This document shows, piece after piece, positions 25,081 to 32,331 of a stretch of 64,000 nt of DNA; the stretch's first letter is position 1, and each line of letters opens with the position of its first letter. The stretch spans positions 16,059-80,058 of the forward strand of contig DAOTXN010000058.1 of assembly GCA_034435435.1 (NCBI GenBank). The letters run 5' to 3'. A program made the position numbers and the translations under genes. The notes beneath the pieces were generated by a model. The model made no database searches. It worked only from the letters and a program-made list of their open reading frames with translations, and was not told the origin of the DNA. Origin of the DNA: DAOTXN01 sp034435435 (GTDB lineage: Bacteria > Chloroflexota > Anaerolineae > S140-20).

Positions 25081-25913
25081 GTGCAATGCAAACCACGTCC
25101 TCTGCCTGCGCGACCTGTCCGGCCCATCACGCGGCCAACCTGCGCAAGCTGGGCGTGAATATGGAGGAATTTGATTACGTGGTGGCCCTGGCCGGTAATC
25201 CCAACACCGGCAAGAGCACGGTGTTTAACGCCCTGACCGGCCTGCGTCAGCACACCGGCAACTGGCCGGGCAAAACCGTCGCCCGCGCCGAGGGTGGTTT
25301 TGTGTACGCCGATCATCGCTATAAGCTGGTGGACCTGCCCGGCACCTATTCGCTGCTCTCCACCAGCCTGGACGAAGAGATCGCCCGCGACTTTATCCTG
25401 TTCGGCCAGCCCGACGTCACCGTGGTCGTGGCAGATGCCACTCGTCTGGAGCGTAACCTGAACCTGGTATTGCAGGTATTAGAAATCACCGACCGGGCGG
25501 TGGTATGCTTGAACCTGATAGACGAGGCTCGCCGCCACAAATTGACGGTGGACGAGCGCCGCCTGGCTCGCGACCTGGGTGTGCCGGTGGTGCCCACGGC
25601 GGCGCGCCAGAGCGAGGGTTTGCCTCTGCTGCTGCAAACCATCGACGAGGTGGCCACCGGACAAACCGTGTGCCGGCCACATCGCATTCAAAACGAACCG
25701 CCGGCGCTCAAGCAAGCCATTTCAAGATTGACGGCGCAGATTGCGGCGCTCTTTCCCGGCCTACCGAATGCCCGCTGGGTGGCGCTGCGCTTGCTGGACG
25801 GCGACGAACGCATCGCCGAAGCCGTGCGCAAAGGTGAGTTGGGCGATCTGAGGAGCGCTGCGCCTGAGCAGCCTCAGCGAGATCTGAGCTTGAGCCTGGA
25901 GGCCGCCTCATGA
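25077..25913 (+). CDS. feoB: FeoB GTPase domain protein (split FeoB, N-terminal part)
   Basis: A 278-residue soluble G protein. It has G1 GNPNTGKST near residues 40-48, the switch region with TGNWPGKTV, G3 DLPGTYSL near 84-91, G4 NLID near 142-145 and a G5-like TAARQSEG. This matches the N-terminal NFeoB G-domain that powers ferrous iron import. A CATC motif lies near the N-terminus. It ends before any membrane helix; the permease part is the next gene, overlapping by ATGA in a different frame. The coupling and the normal termini argue for a natural two-gene FeoB and against a frameshift. Confidence 0.9.
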   Translation: MSAMQTTSSACATCPAHHAANLRKLGVNMEEFDYVVALAGNPNTGKSTVFNALTGLRQHTGNWPGKTVARAEGGFVYADHRYKLVDLPGTYSLLSTSLDEEIARDFILFGQPDVTVVVADATRLERNLNLVLQVLEITDRAVVCLNLIDEARRHKLTVDERRLARDLGVPVVPTAARQSEGLPLLLQTIDEVATGQTVCRPHRIQNEPPALKQAISRLTAQIAALFPGLPNARWVALRLLDGDERIAEAVRKGELGDLRSAAPEQPQRDLSLSLEAAS

Positions 25914-27346
25914 ACACATCTGCGCAAATGACTGCCAACGATTTGCTCCGCACCGCTCAAGACCTGCGTTGGGAGTTCGGCCCCAACTTTCACGACCTTA
26001 TGATGGAGGCCATCTACACCGACGCCGCCCACATCGCCGACCGGGCCGTGAGCCGCCCGGAAAAGCCGCCGCGCTTTGACCTGGACCGCACTATCGACCG
26101 ATTGGTGACCAGCCGGGTGTGGGGTTTCCCCATCATGCTGGCGCTGCTGGCTTTGGTCTTTTGGCTGACCATCGTCGGGGCCAATGTGCCGTCCAGCATG
26201 CTGGCGTCGGTGCTGATCGACAAGGTCCACCCCTTCCTCAAAGACGTAGCGGCCAACATTGGCCTGTTCTGGTGGTTGGACGGTCTGCTGATCGACGGCA
26301 TGTACCTGGCCACGGCCTGGGTGATCAGCGTGATGTTGCCGCCGATGGCGATTTTCTTTCCGCTGTTCACCCTGCTGGAAGACTTTGGCTACCTGCCGCG
26401 CGTGGCGTTTAACCTGGACAATATCTTTCGGAAAGCCGGGGCCCACGGCAAGCAGGCGTTGAGCATGTCGATGGGCTTTGGGTGTAACGCGGCGGGCGTG
26501 GTGGCGACGCGCATCATCGACAGCCCCCGCGAGCGGCTGATCGCCATCATCACCAACAACTTTGCCCTGTGCAACGGGCGCTGGCCGACCCAAATTCTGA
26601 TCGCCACGCTGTTCATCGGCGGGCTGGCGCCGGCTTATCTGGCCGGGCTGGTGTCGGCGCTGGCAGTGCTGGTGATTGCCGTGCTGGGTGTGCTGTTGTC
26701 CTTTATCGTTTCGTGGTTCCTCTCGCGCACCTGGCTCAAGGGCGAGGTGTCCACGTTTAGCCTGGAGCTGCCGCCCTACCGCCCGCCGCGCATCTGGCAG
26801 ACCATCTACACCTCGATTATCGACCGCACACTCATTGTGCTGTGGCGAGCGGTGGTCTTTGCGTTACCGGCTGGCGCGGTGATATGGCTCGGTGCGAACA
26901 TCACCATCGGCGGGGTCAGCATTGCCGAACATCTGATCAGTTTTCTCGACCCGTTGGGCGTGCTGGTGGGATTGAACGGGGTGATCCTGGTGGCCTACAT
27001 CGTGGCCATCCCGGCCAACGAGATCGTCATTCCTACCGTGCTGATGCTAACAGTGCTGGCCGCAGGGATGAGCGGCGTGGGGCCAGGCGCGGGCGTGATG
27101 TTCGAGCTGGAATCTGACGCTGCCATCCTGTCGCTGCTGGAGGCCGGGGGATGGACGCTGTTGACGGCGGTGAACCTGATGCTGTTCAGCCTGATCCACA
27201 ACCCGTGCAGCACGACGATTTACACAATTTACAAAGAGACCGGCAGCGCCCGCTGGACGACGGTGGCGGCGCTGATGCCGGTGGCGATGGGCTTTGCGGT
27301 GACGTTTACCGTGGCCCAGGTGTGGCGGTTGATCGAGGCGCTTTGA
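25910..27346 (+). CDS. feoB: FeoB ferrous iron permease (split FeoB, membrane part)
   Basis: A 478-residue membrane protein that begins with a short helical linker (about 1-60) and continues with the FeoB core. The first gate motif GFGCNAAGVVATR lies near residues 186-198. Multiple helices, a second nucleoside-recognition-like gate region and a late SLIHNPCSTTIYTIYKETG segment follow, near 425-443. The Cys residues in GCN and HNPCST are the conserved pair implicated in the iron pore. It works with the GTPase encoded just upstream. A strong terminator follows 15 bp after the stop. Confidence 0.92.
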   Translation: MNTSAQMTANDLLRTAQDLRWEFGPNFHDLMMEAIYTDAAHIADRAVSRPEKPPRFDLDRTIDRLVTSRVWGFPIMLALLALVFWLTIVGANVPSSMLASVLIDKVHPFLKDVAANIGLFWWLDGLLIDGMYLATAWVISVMLPPMAIFFPLFTLLEDFGYLPRVAFNLDNIFRKAGAHGKQALSMSMGFGCNAAGVVATRIIDSPRERLIAIITNNFALCNGRWPTQILIATLFIGGLAPAYLAGLVSALAVLVIAVLGVLLSFIVSWFLSRTWLKGEVSTFSLELPPYRPPRIWQTIYTSIIDRTLIVLWRAVVFALPAGAVIWLGANITIGGVSIAEHLISFLDPLGVLVGLNGVILVAYIVAIPANEIVIPTVLMLTVLAAGMSGVGPGAGVMFELESDAAILSLLEAGGWTLLTAVNLMLFSLIHNPCSTTIYTIYKETGSARWTTVAALMPVAMGFAVTFTVAQVWRLIEAL

Positions 27347-27361
27347 AAGACCGGTATGATG

Positions 27362-27401
27362 AATCCTGCCGCGGGTCCCAGCCCTACGGCAGGATTTTTT
27401 T
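27362..27401 (+). terminator. Rho-independent terminator of the iron operon
   Basis: A perfect 10-bp stem (AATCCTGCCG at 27362-27371 with its complement at 27387-27396) encloses a 15-base loop and runs into seven T. Confidence 0.9.
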
Positions 27402-27404
27402 GTA

Positions 27405-27433
27405 TTGTCCCTCCAGGAGAGATGTGCTACAAT
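27405..27433 (+). promoter_or_regulatory. Promoter of the DUF4258/YgiT pair
   Basis: TTGTCC at 27405-27410 and TACAAT at 27428-27433 are 17 bp apart, and TGC immediately precedes the -10 hexamer (extended -10). Confidence 0.65.
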
Positions 27434-27474
27434 ATAGCGGGTGACGGCATCAACGAATCAGACCGGAGAAGAAA

Positions 27475-27837
27475 ATGCCGGAAATTCCATCAGAGAACCA
27501 GGAGTATAGCCCACTTTTTGACTTGGAGTCAATTCAGAAACGAGTCAGTGAAGCCAGATACTCAGTTCGCTCTCATGCTGTAGCCCACATGTTCAAAGAA
27601 GGGTTTGACGAAGACGACGTGGTTGAAGCAATATTGACAGGCCGCGTACTGGAGGTTTATTCCGAAGCGTGTCGGGGTCTGATTCTGGGATTTCCAACTC
27701 GACAATCAGGGGTAAAAATACCCTTGCATGTCGTGTGCGATTACTTCGATTCCCAATGGATTGATATTGTGACGGCCTATATACCACAGAAACCGTGGTG
27801 GAGCACTCCTACACAGCGGAGCAAGAAGAAACGATGA
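27475..27837 (+). CDS. DUF4258 protein, probable toxin of a type II toxin-antitoxin-like pair
   Basis: A 120-residue protein. The core YSVRSHAVAHMFKEGFDEDDVVEAILTG, followed by LEVYSEACRGLILGFP and HVVCDYFDSQWIDIVTAYIP, is the DUF4258 pattern: an S/T-x-H-A helix start and a beta-hairpin end like that of BrnT/RelE-fold toxins. Genes of this family commonly sit directly before a YgiT-type zinc finger gene, as here with ATGA overlap. Toxicity is inferred from this arrangement. The G+C is lower than in neighbouring housekeeping genes. Confidence 0.75.
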   Translation: MPEIPSENQEYSPLFDLESIQKRVSEARYSVRSHAVAHMFKEGFDEDDVVEAILTGRVLEVYSEACRGLILGFPTRQSGVKIPLHVVCDYFDSQWIDIVTAYIPQKPWWSTPTQRSKKKR

Positions 27838-28100
27838 GCGAAAAAAAAATAGCGAATCAGGCCCGGTTGTGCGCCGATTGTCACCATCAGACAGAATGGC
27901 GCCAAGTAGCGCAGGAATTCGAGCGTGATGGAATGCGTGTCTGTATATCGGGTATCCCTGCAATGGTTTGTCCAAACTGCGGCGCCGTTTCTTATCCCGC
28001 CGGTATACCCAACAAGCTACTAAAAGCCTCTCATGCACTTTTTGATCTGATCCAGGACCAACATCGAGGCGCATTGCGCGCAGAACCGCTGCCTGGCTAG
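27834..28100 (+). CDS. YgiT-type zinc finger protein, probable antitoxin
   Basis: The ATG at 27834 overlaps the preceding stop. The 88-residue product has CADC near residues 13-16 and CPNC near 46-49, the two knuckles of a YgiT/MqsA-type zinc ribbon, with IPAMVCPNCGAVSY as the characteristic strand. The C-terminus is a short helix, not the full helix-turn-helix of MqsA, so DNA binding is uncertain. Paired with the DUF4258 gene it forms a putative toxin-antitoxin module. Confidence 0.76.
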   Translation: MSEKKIANQARLCADCHHQTEWRQVAQEFERDGMRVCISGIPAMVCPNCGAVSYPAGIPNKLLKASHALFDLIQDQHRGALRAEPLPG

Positions 28101-28153
28101 GTCAGGCGACGCCATGCCCAATCGCCAGGGCTAAAATGACAAGAATCTGGAAC

Positions 28154-28181
28154 TTGCACCCCCTCCCGCTTATGCTATAAT
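28154..28181 (+). promoter_or_regulatory. Promoter of the response regulator gene
   Basis: TTGCAC at 28154-28159 and a perfect TATAAT at 28176-28181 are 16 bp apart, with TGC directly before the -10. Confidence 0.7.
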
Positions 28182-28244
28182 GCAAACAGGCCCGCTCGAC
28201 GGTATATTTCCCAAAAACGCAGGAAATTCCATGAGGCGCGTGCG

Positions 28245-28970
28245 ATGGCAGAGAACAAGTTTACCCACGGCGACAGGCCACGCATTCTCATCGCCGACGA
28301 CGACCCGGATACCCGCACTATTCTCTCCGACTGGCTCACTCACTGGGGCTACGCGACCCTCGTCGCCGCCGACGGGGAAGCGGCCCTGGCAGCGGGGATT
28401 GCCCATCCCCCGGATCTGGCCCTGATCGACGTGCGCATGCCCGGTCCCGCCGGGATGGACCTGGCTACCCGGCTGCGCGAGCGGCATCCCGACGTGGGGG
28501 TCATCATCATCACCGCTTACGGCTCGATTCAAGACGCGGTGGAGGCGATGCGGGGCGGCGCGTTCGACTATTTGCCCAAGCCGCTCAAGATTCGACAGGT
28601 TCTGGCGGTGGTGGAAAAAGCCCTGGCTGTGCGAAATGAACGGAATCGAGGTCAGGGGAGCGGGAAAACCGACGCGCTGACACTGGGCCCGGACCGGCGC
28701 GAGGTGGGCTGTGGAGGTCAGATGGTTTCGTTGACCCCACTGGAGTCTGACCTGCTGGCTTATCTGATGCAGCGCCCTGGCCGGGTGGTGACTTTTGACG
28801 AGTTGTTGGATCGGGTGTGGGGCTATCCGCCGGGGGCAGGCGAACCAGCCCAGGTGCGCAACGCGGTGCGGCGCTTGCGGGAGAAATTGGGGGACGACGC
28901 GAACGCTCCGTGCTACATTGCTTCGGTGCGCGGGAAGGGATACCGCTGGGCTGTGTCAAAAAAGCGGTAG
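28245..28970 (+). CDS. Orphan OmpR/PhoB-family response regulator
   Basis: A 241-residue protein. Residues 12-125 form a receiver domain with the acidic pocket at DDD (18-20), the phospho-acceptor D62 in LIDVRMPG, the Thr/Ser position at IITAYG and the Lys at LPKPL. Residues about 145-240 form a winged helix of the OmpR type, with TPLESDLLAYLMQRPGRVVT and NAVRRLREKLGDD, and end in IASVRGKGYRW. No histidine kinase is adjacent; the nearest is at 59.7 kb. Four 11-bp direct repeats of the kind bound by PhoB-like regulators lie 28 bp after the stop, in front of the peptide operon, so it probably controls that operon. Confidence 0.9.
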   Translation: MAENKFTHGDRPRILIADDDPDTRTILSDWLTHWGYATLVAADGEAALAAGIAHPPDLALIDVRMPGPAGMDLATRLRERHPDVGVIIITAYGSIQDAVEAMRGGAFDYLPKPLKIRQVLAVVEKALAVRNERNRGQGSGKTDALTLGPDRREVGCGGQMVSLTPLESDLLAYLMQRPGRVVTFDELLDRVWGYPPGAGEPAQVRNAVRRLREKLGDDANAPCYIASVRGKGYRWAVSKKR

Positions 28971-28997
28971 TCAAGGATAAAATCTGCAACGGAAAGC

Positions 28998-29041
28998 GGA
29001 TATAGAACGGATACGAAACGGATACAGTTCTGATACCAAAG
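28998..29041 (+). promoter_or_regulatory. Four 11-bp direct repeats, candidate response regulator binding array
   Basis: Contiguous 11-mers at 28998, 29009, 29020 and 29031 read GGATATAGAAC, GGATACGAAAC, GGATACAGTTC and TGATACCAAAG, with consensus GGATAC-N5. The 11-bp period is one helical turn and is the geometry of PhoB/OmpR-family sites. The last repeat ends where a -35 element would be, 16 bp before the extended -10 TAGAAT at 29058-29063. Confidence 0.75.
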
Positions 29042-29054
29042 GGTAGTTGATGCG

Positions 29055-29063
29055 TGATAGAAT
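29055..29063 (+). promoter_or_regulatory. Extended -10 element of the RiPP operon
   Basis: TGATAGAAT at 29055-29063 fits TG-N-TATAAT. There is no good -35; the 11-bp repeats occupy that position, as at activator-dependent promoters. Confidence 0.6.
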
Positions 29064-29135
29064 GACTGGCAGTGGGTGTGAATGGGGATGAGCACTTCAA
29101 GTCCTTTTCTGCAAAAGGTACTCAGGAGGAACAAT

Positions 29136-29279
29136 ATGAACGGGTGTGATGTTAAGACCCAACGACTATCGGATGAGGAAGAACAGCTACGGATCGAGTT
29201 ACTGAAGCGAATCAGCGAGTTGGAAGCGCAGATTGATGATTACTGCTGCGGCAACGGTTGCAGTAGTGGTCCCAGGTAG
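29136..29279 (+). CDS. Putative RiPP precursor peptide, 47 residues, Cys-rich C-terminus
   Basis: The ATG at 29136 follows AGGAGG at 29124-29129 with six bases spacing, one of the best ribosome sites in the window. The peptide has a charged helical leader (about residues 11-36, with SDEEEQLRIELLKRISELEA) and a core, CCGNGCSSGPR, at 37-47 containing three cysteines and several small residues. It is immediately followed by a radical SAM/SPASM gene and an ABC exporter, the usual neighbours of a ribosomally made, post-translationally modified peptide. There is no double-Gly cleavage site and the transporter has no peptidase domain, so leader removal would need another protease. I do not recognise the peptide family. 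Confidence 0.78.
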   Translation: MNGCDVKTQRLSDEEEQLRIELLKRISELEAQIDDYCCGNGCSSGPR

Positions 29280-29414
29280 CGGTTCCAGAACGCATTGAGT
29301 AATCGATTGGCCATCCCCGTTTGCACCCAAGCCTTCCAAGACGAGGAAAGGTATATCTCGTGATTTATGAGAATGGGGGGGTGTTTTGCGTTGCTTGATG
29401 GAAGGGTGTGCATT

Positions 29415-30533
29415 ATGTCCCAACAAGAACAACGGATCCATGCACTAAAGACCTTTGCGATCAGCGCAACAGCGGCCTGCAACCTCCGCTGCGGTCATTG
29501 TTACGTGAGTGCTGGCAGTTCTATGCAATGGGAGGTAGAGACTGAGGATGTGCTCTCAGTCATCAGACAAGCAGTCGAACTGGGCGCACAGTCAATTATG
29601 TTTACCGGCGGCGAGGTTTTCATGCGCAGCGATACAACCAAGATCGTCGAATACGCAGTCGAGAGGGGATGTAGGGTTACGCTTGTGACGAATGGGACCC
29701 TTCTTACACAGACGCGGGTTCGGCAGCTTGCGGAAATCAGTCGCGATCTGCTTTTCGCTGTAAGCTTGGATGGCGTCAGGCCGGAAACGCACGAAATGCT
29801 TAGGGGAGTGCCGGGCTGCTATGAATTGGCAATCAGGGGCGTTAGGAATTTGCAAAAAGAAGGCTTTCCATTACAAATCATCTCGGTCCTCAACAAACTG
29901 AATGTAGAAGAAATACCATCCTTGATACAATTCGTGCGAGAGGACCTCTGCGCCGAAAGCCGCATTCTCCTTATGATACCCTGGGGCCGTGCTCAAGAAA
30001 ACCAAGAGTTGCTCCTGCCGGTCAATGAAACATACCGATTCTTGCAGCAGGTCATCTTTCCCTGGATGCGTCGAGATAAAAGAGTCCACGTCGATCTACC
30101 GCTGGCGTTGACGCCACCGGATCTTGAGACAAAACCTATTTGTCCATGGGGGTTCGCGCTTATGGGCATGAGTCCAGATGGTTACATCGGATTATGTGAA
30201 CGTCTGGAGAACGCTCCCGATCTTTGCGGAGGACACGTCCGCAGTCATTCTCTTAAAGGAATTTGGGAATCGGATTTCTATCAGACACTGCGAAACATCT
30301 CTGGCGAAAACCTAAAAGGAATCTGTGGCAACTGTGTAGCAGCCAATATCTGTCGTGGTCGCTGTCGAGTCAACGCCTACCATCAATCTGGGGGGGACTT
30401 GTACGCGCCGGAACCGATCTGCCAATCTTTCTTTCAAGCCGGGTTGTTTCCACGCTATGCTATGCTTGACTCGGCCAAAGCCTGTGACTATAATTCTGCC
30501 AGATACTTCGTGGACGTTCCAATGTATCAATGA
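29415..30533 (+). CDS. Radical SAM/SPASM peptide-modifying enzyme
   Basis: The ATG at 29415 follows GAAGGG with eight bases spacing; the upstream ATG at 29367 has none. The 372-residue product has the cluster motif C22-x3-C26-x2-C29 (CNLRCGHC), the GGE motif at FTGGEVFMR and a radical SAM barrel to about residue 220. A C-terminal SPASM domain carries further cysteines: CPWGFALMGMSPDGYIGLC, then CGNCVAANICRGRC, then a final C near IC-QSFF. SPASM enzymes install thioether or carbon-carbon crosslinks or epimerise residues in small peptides. The likely substrate is the 47-residue peptide encoded just upstream. No N-terminal PqqD-like recognition domain is evident. G+C is near 50%, clearly below the flanks. 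Confidence 0.9.
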   Translation: MSQQEQRIHALKTFAISATAACNLRCGHCYVSAGSSMQWEVETEDVLSVIRQAVELGAQSIMFTGGEVFMRSDTTKIVEYAVERGCRVTLVTNGTLLTQTRVRQLAEISRDLLFAVSLDGVRPETHEMLRGVPGCYELAIRGVRNLQKEGFPLQIISVLNKLNVEEIPSLIQFVREDLCAESRILLMIPWGRAQENQELLLPVNETYRFLQQVIFPWMRRDKRVHVDLPLALTPPDLETKPICPWGFALMGMSPDGYIGLCERLENAPDLCGGHVRSHSLKGIWESDFYQTLRNISGENLKGICGNCVAANICRGRCRVNAYHQSGGDLYAPEPICQSFFQAGLFPRYAMLDSAKACDYNSARYFVDVPMYQ

Positions 30534-30594
30534 ACGACCAAGAAAGCGCCGTGTCGCTTTTTGAAAAACGAACCCGGCATACCTAGAGTTCACC

Positions 30595-31530
30595 TTGACT
30601 AATGCGATAGTTCGTATCCGAGGCCTGACTAAGGTTTATAAGAACGGTGTGGTAGCCAACGACGGGCTTGATCTGGATATACATCGCGGTGAGGTCTTTG
30701 GACTTCTCGGCCCCAACGGTGCTGGCAAGACCACGTTGATCAAACAGATGGTTGGGCTGCTACGCCCGACGGCGGGAGACATCCATCTCTTCGACAGAGA
30801 CGTCGTTCGAGAGCCAGACGTGATTCCCCACTATGTCGCCTATTTATCCCAAACGTTGATGTCACTCTATGCTTACCGTGTTCGAGAGGCGATCTATTAC
30901 ACGGGGATTCTTCGCGGCTTACCGGCGCACGAGGCCGGCGCTCAAACTGACGATCTTTTGGAGCGTCTTCACTTTGCCCATCTGTCCAAACGGCTTGTCA
31001 GAAACCTGAGCGGCGGACAAAAACAACTCGTTGCGGTTGCATCTGCCCTCATCGCTTACCGCCCGGTCATAGTGCTGGACGAGCCGACCAACAACCTCGA
31101 CCCCGTGGCCCGGCGACTCGTTTGGGACGTGTTGGACGAGATAAAAAAGCATTGGGGCGTGACTGTAATATTCGTCACCCACAATGTGCTGGAAGCCGAA
31201 CAAGTGCTAACCCGCGTGGCCATCATCGACGAGGGCCGCGTCATCGCTTTGGGAACACCCAATGAGCTTAAGGCGCTGGTTGCGTCTCAAGTACGGTTGG
31301 AATTTCACCTCAAAGGTGGTGATCCCAGGCTGCGTCTGGCAGGCTTTGACGCGGAATTGCTGCCTGATGGATGCTGGCGTGTGATGACCCAGCAGCATCA
31401 GATCCGCAGCACTATTGAGCGTCTCATCCACGAGATCGGGCTAGAGAATATGGACGATCTCAGGGTTCTGCCCCCTTCCCTGGAAGATGTGTACCTCGCT
31501 CTCGACGGTAGCCAGCGTCGAATCTGGTAG
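30595..31530 (+). CDS. ABC exporter ATP-binding protein of the RiPP cluster
   Basis: A 311-residue ATPase with Walker A GPNGAGKTT (residues 39-47), signature LSGGQ, Walker B VIVLDEPTNNLDP and H-loop VTHN. A C-terminal extension of about 80 residues is typical of drug/antibiotic (CcmA/DrrA-like) exporters. The frame has only a TTG start at 30595 in agreement with homologous N-termini; the ATG at 30602 is out of frame. The ribosome site is weak. The permease gene follows. Export of the mature peptide, or self-immunity, is the likely job. Confidence 0.88.
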   Translation: MTNAIVRIRGLTKVYKNGVVANDGLDLDIHRGEVFGLLGPNGAGKTTLIKQMVGLLRPTAGDIHLFDRDVVREPDVIPHYVAYLSQTLMSLYAYRVREAIYYTGILRGLPAHEAGAQTDDLLERLHFAHLSKRLVRNLSGGQKQLVAVASALIAYRPVIVLDEPTNNLDPVARRLVWDVLDEIKKHWGVTVIFVTHNVLEAEQVLTRVAIIDEGRVIALGTPNELKALVASQVRLEFHLKGGDPRLRLAGFDAELLPDGCWRVMTQQHQIRSTIERLIHEIGLENMDDLRVLPPSLEDVYLALDGSQRRIW

Positions 31531-31565
31531 GCCTTGACCACACATTCTGGAAAGGCAAAGTCGCT

Positions 31566-32312
31566 ATGCGTTCAAAATGGGGTAAGACTTTTACGGTCTT
31601 GTTGTGGACTCAGCTCTTCATGCTCCGGACTGGATGGTTTTGGTACCTGATTATGATGAGCTTGCAGCCACTGACGTTATTACTGTTCATTCGCTTCTTA
31701 CTGGGACCCTCCGAGGAGAGCGTCGTCCTCTATCTGATTACGGGCAACATTGTGTTGAGCCTGAGTTTGAGTTCCATGCTGTCGCTGGGTCAAGACCTGG
31801 GCTGGCTCAAAGACGACCATGCGTTTGAGTATTACGCAACTTTGCCCGTCCCCAAATCGGCGCTGATTCTGGCTATCGTGACCCGCTCGGCGTTGCTGGC
31901 TCTGCCGTCAATTGTGATTATTCTGTTGCTCAGCGCCTGGTTTTTTGATATTTCGCTAAAGCCTCATCCTCTGATTTTGGTCGTCTTGTTCTTGGGTGGA
32001 TATTCTCTATCGGGGTTGGGGGCGATTATTGGTTTCTACAGCCCCAGCGGTCGGATAGCCAGTCTGTTGACTCAGATTATCCAGCCCATCATTGTCTTTT
32101 TGTCCCCCGTGTTTGTCCCGGTGGATCGCTTGCCTGGGGCATTACAATTCACGGCGAACCTGATGCCAACGACTTTTATCGCGCGAGCGCTGCGGGATAG
32201 TCTGACAAGTAATGTGAGCATCTCAACCTGGTCCAGCATACTCGTGATTGCAGCCATTACAATGGGATCATTTGTATTGGTAGAAAAGGGCCTGGATTGG
32301 CGGGGAAGTTAA
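31566..32312 (+). CDS. ABC-2 type permease of the RiPP cluster
   Basis: A 248-residue protein with about six hydrophobic helices (roughly 28-48, 55-85, 105-130, 138-160, 170-190 and 222-240) and the ABC-2 layout. Helix 5 is followed by SPVFVPVDRLPGALQFTANLMPTTF, which matches the conserved segment before the last periplasmic loop. With the ATPase encoded 35 bp upstream it would form a dimeric exporter. It converges with the glycosidase gene 20 bp away. Confidence 0.86.
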   Translation: MRSKWGKTFTVLLWTQLFMLRTGWFWYLIMMSLQPLTLLLFIRFLLGPSEESVVLYLITGNIVLSLSLSSMLSLGQDLGWLKDDHAFEYYATLPVPKSALILAIVTRSALLALPSIVIILLLSAWFFDISLKPHPLILVVLFLGGYSLSGLGAIIGFYSPSGRIASLLTQIIQPIIVFLSPVFVPVDRLPGALQFTANLMPTTFIARALRDSLTSNVSISTWSSILVIAAITMGSFVLVEKGLDWRGS

Positions 32313-32331
32313 ATCAATCCCCAATCCCCCT

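Noticed and set aside
25910..25913. A frameshift breaking feoB
   Set aside because: The junction is a clean ATGA overlap, the first protein ends beyond its G domain and the second begins with a normal linker, so a natural split is more likely than an error.
28998..29041. A CRISPR-like or iteron array
   Set aside because: The 11-bp units are contiguous with no spacers and sit directly on a promoter, so a regulator binding array is the simpler explanation. No replication initiator gene is nearby.
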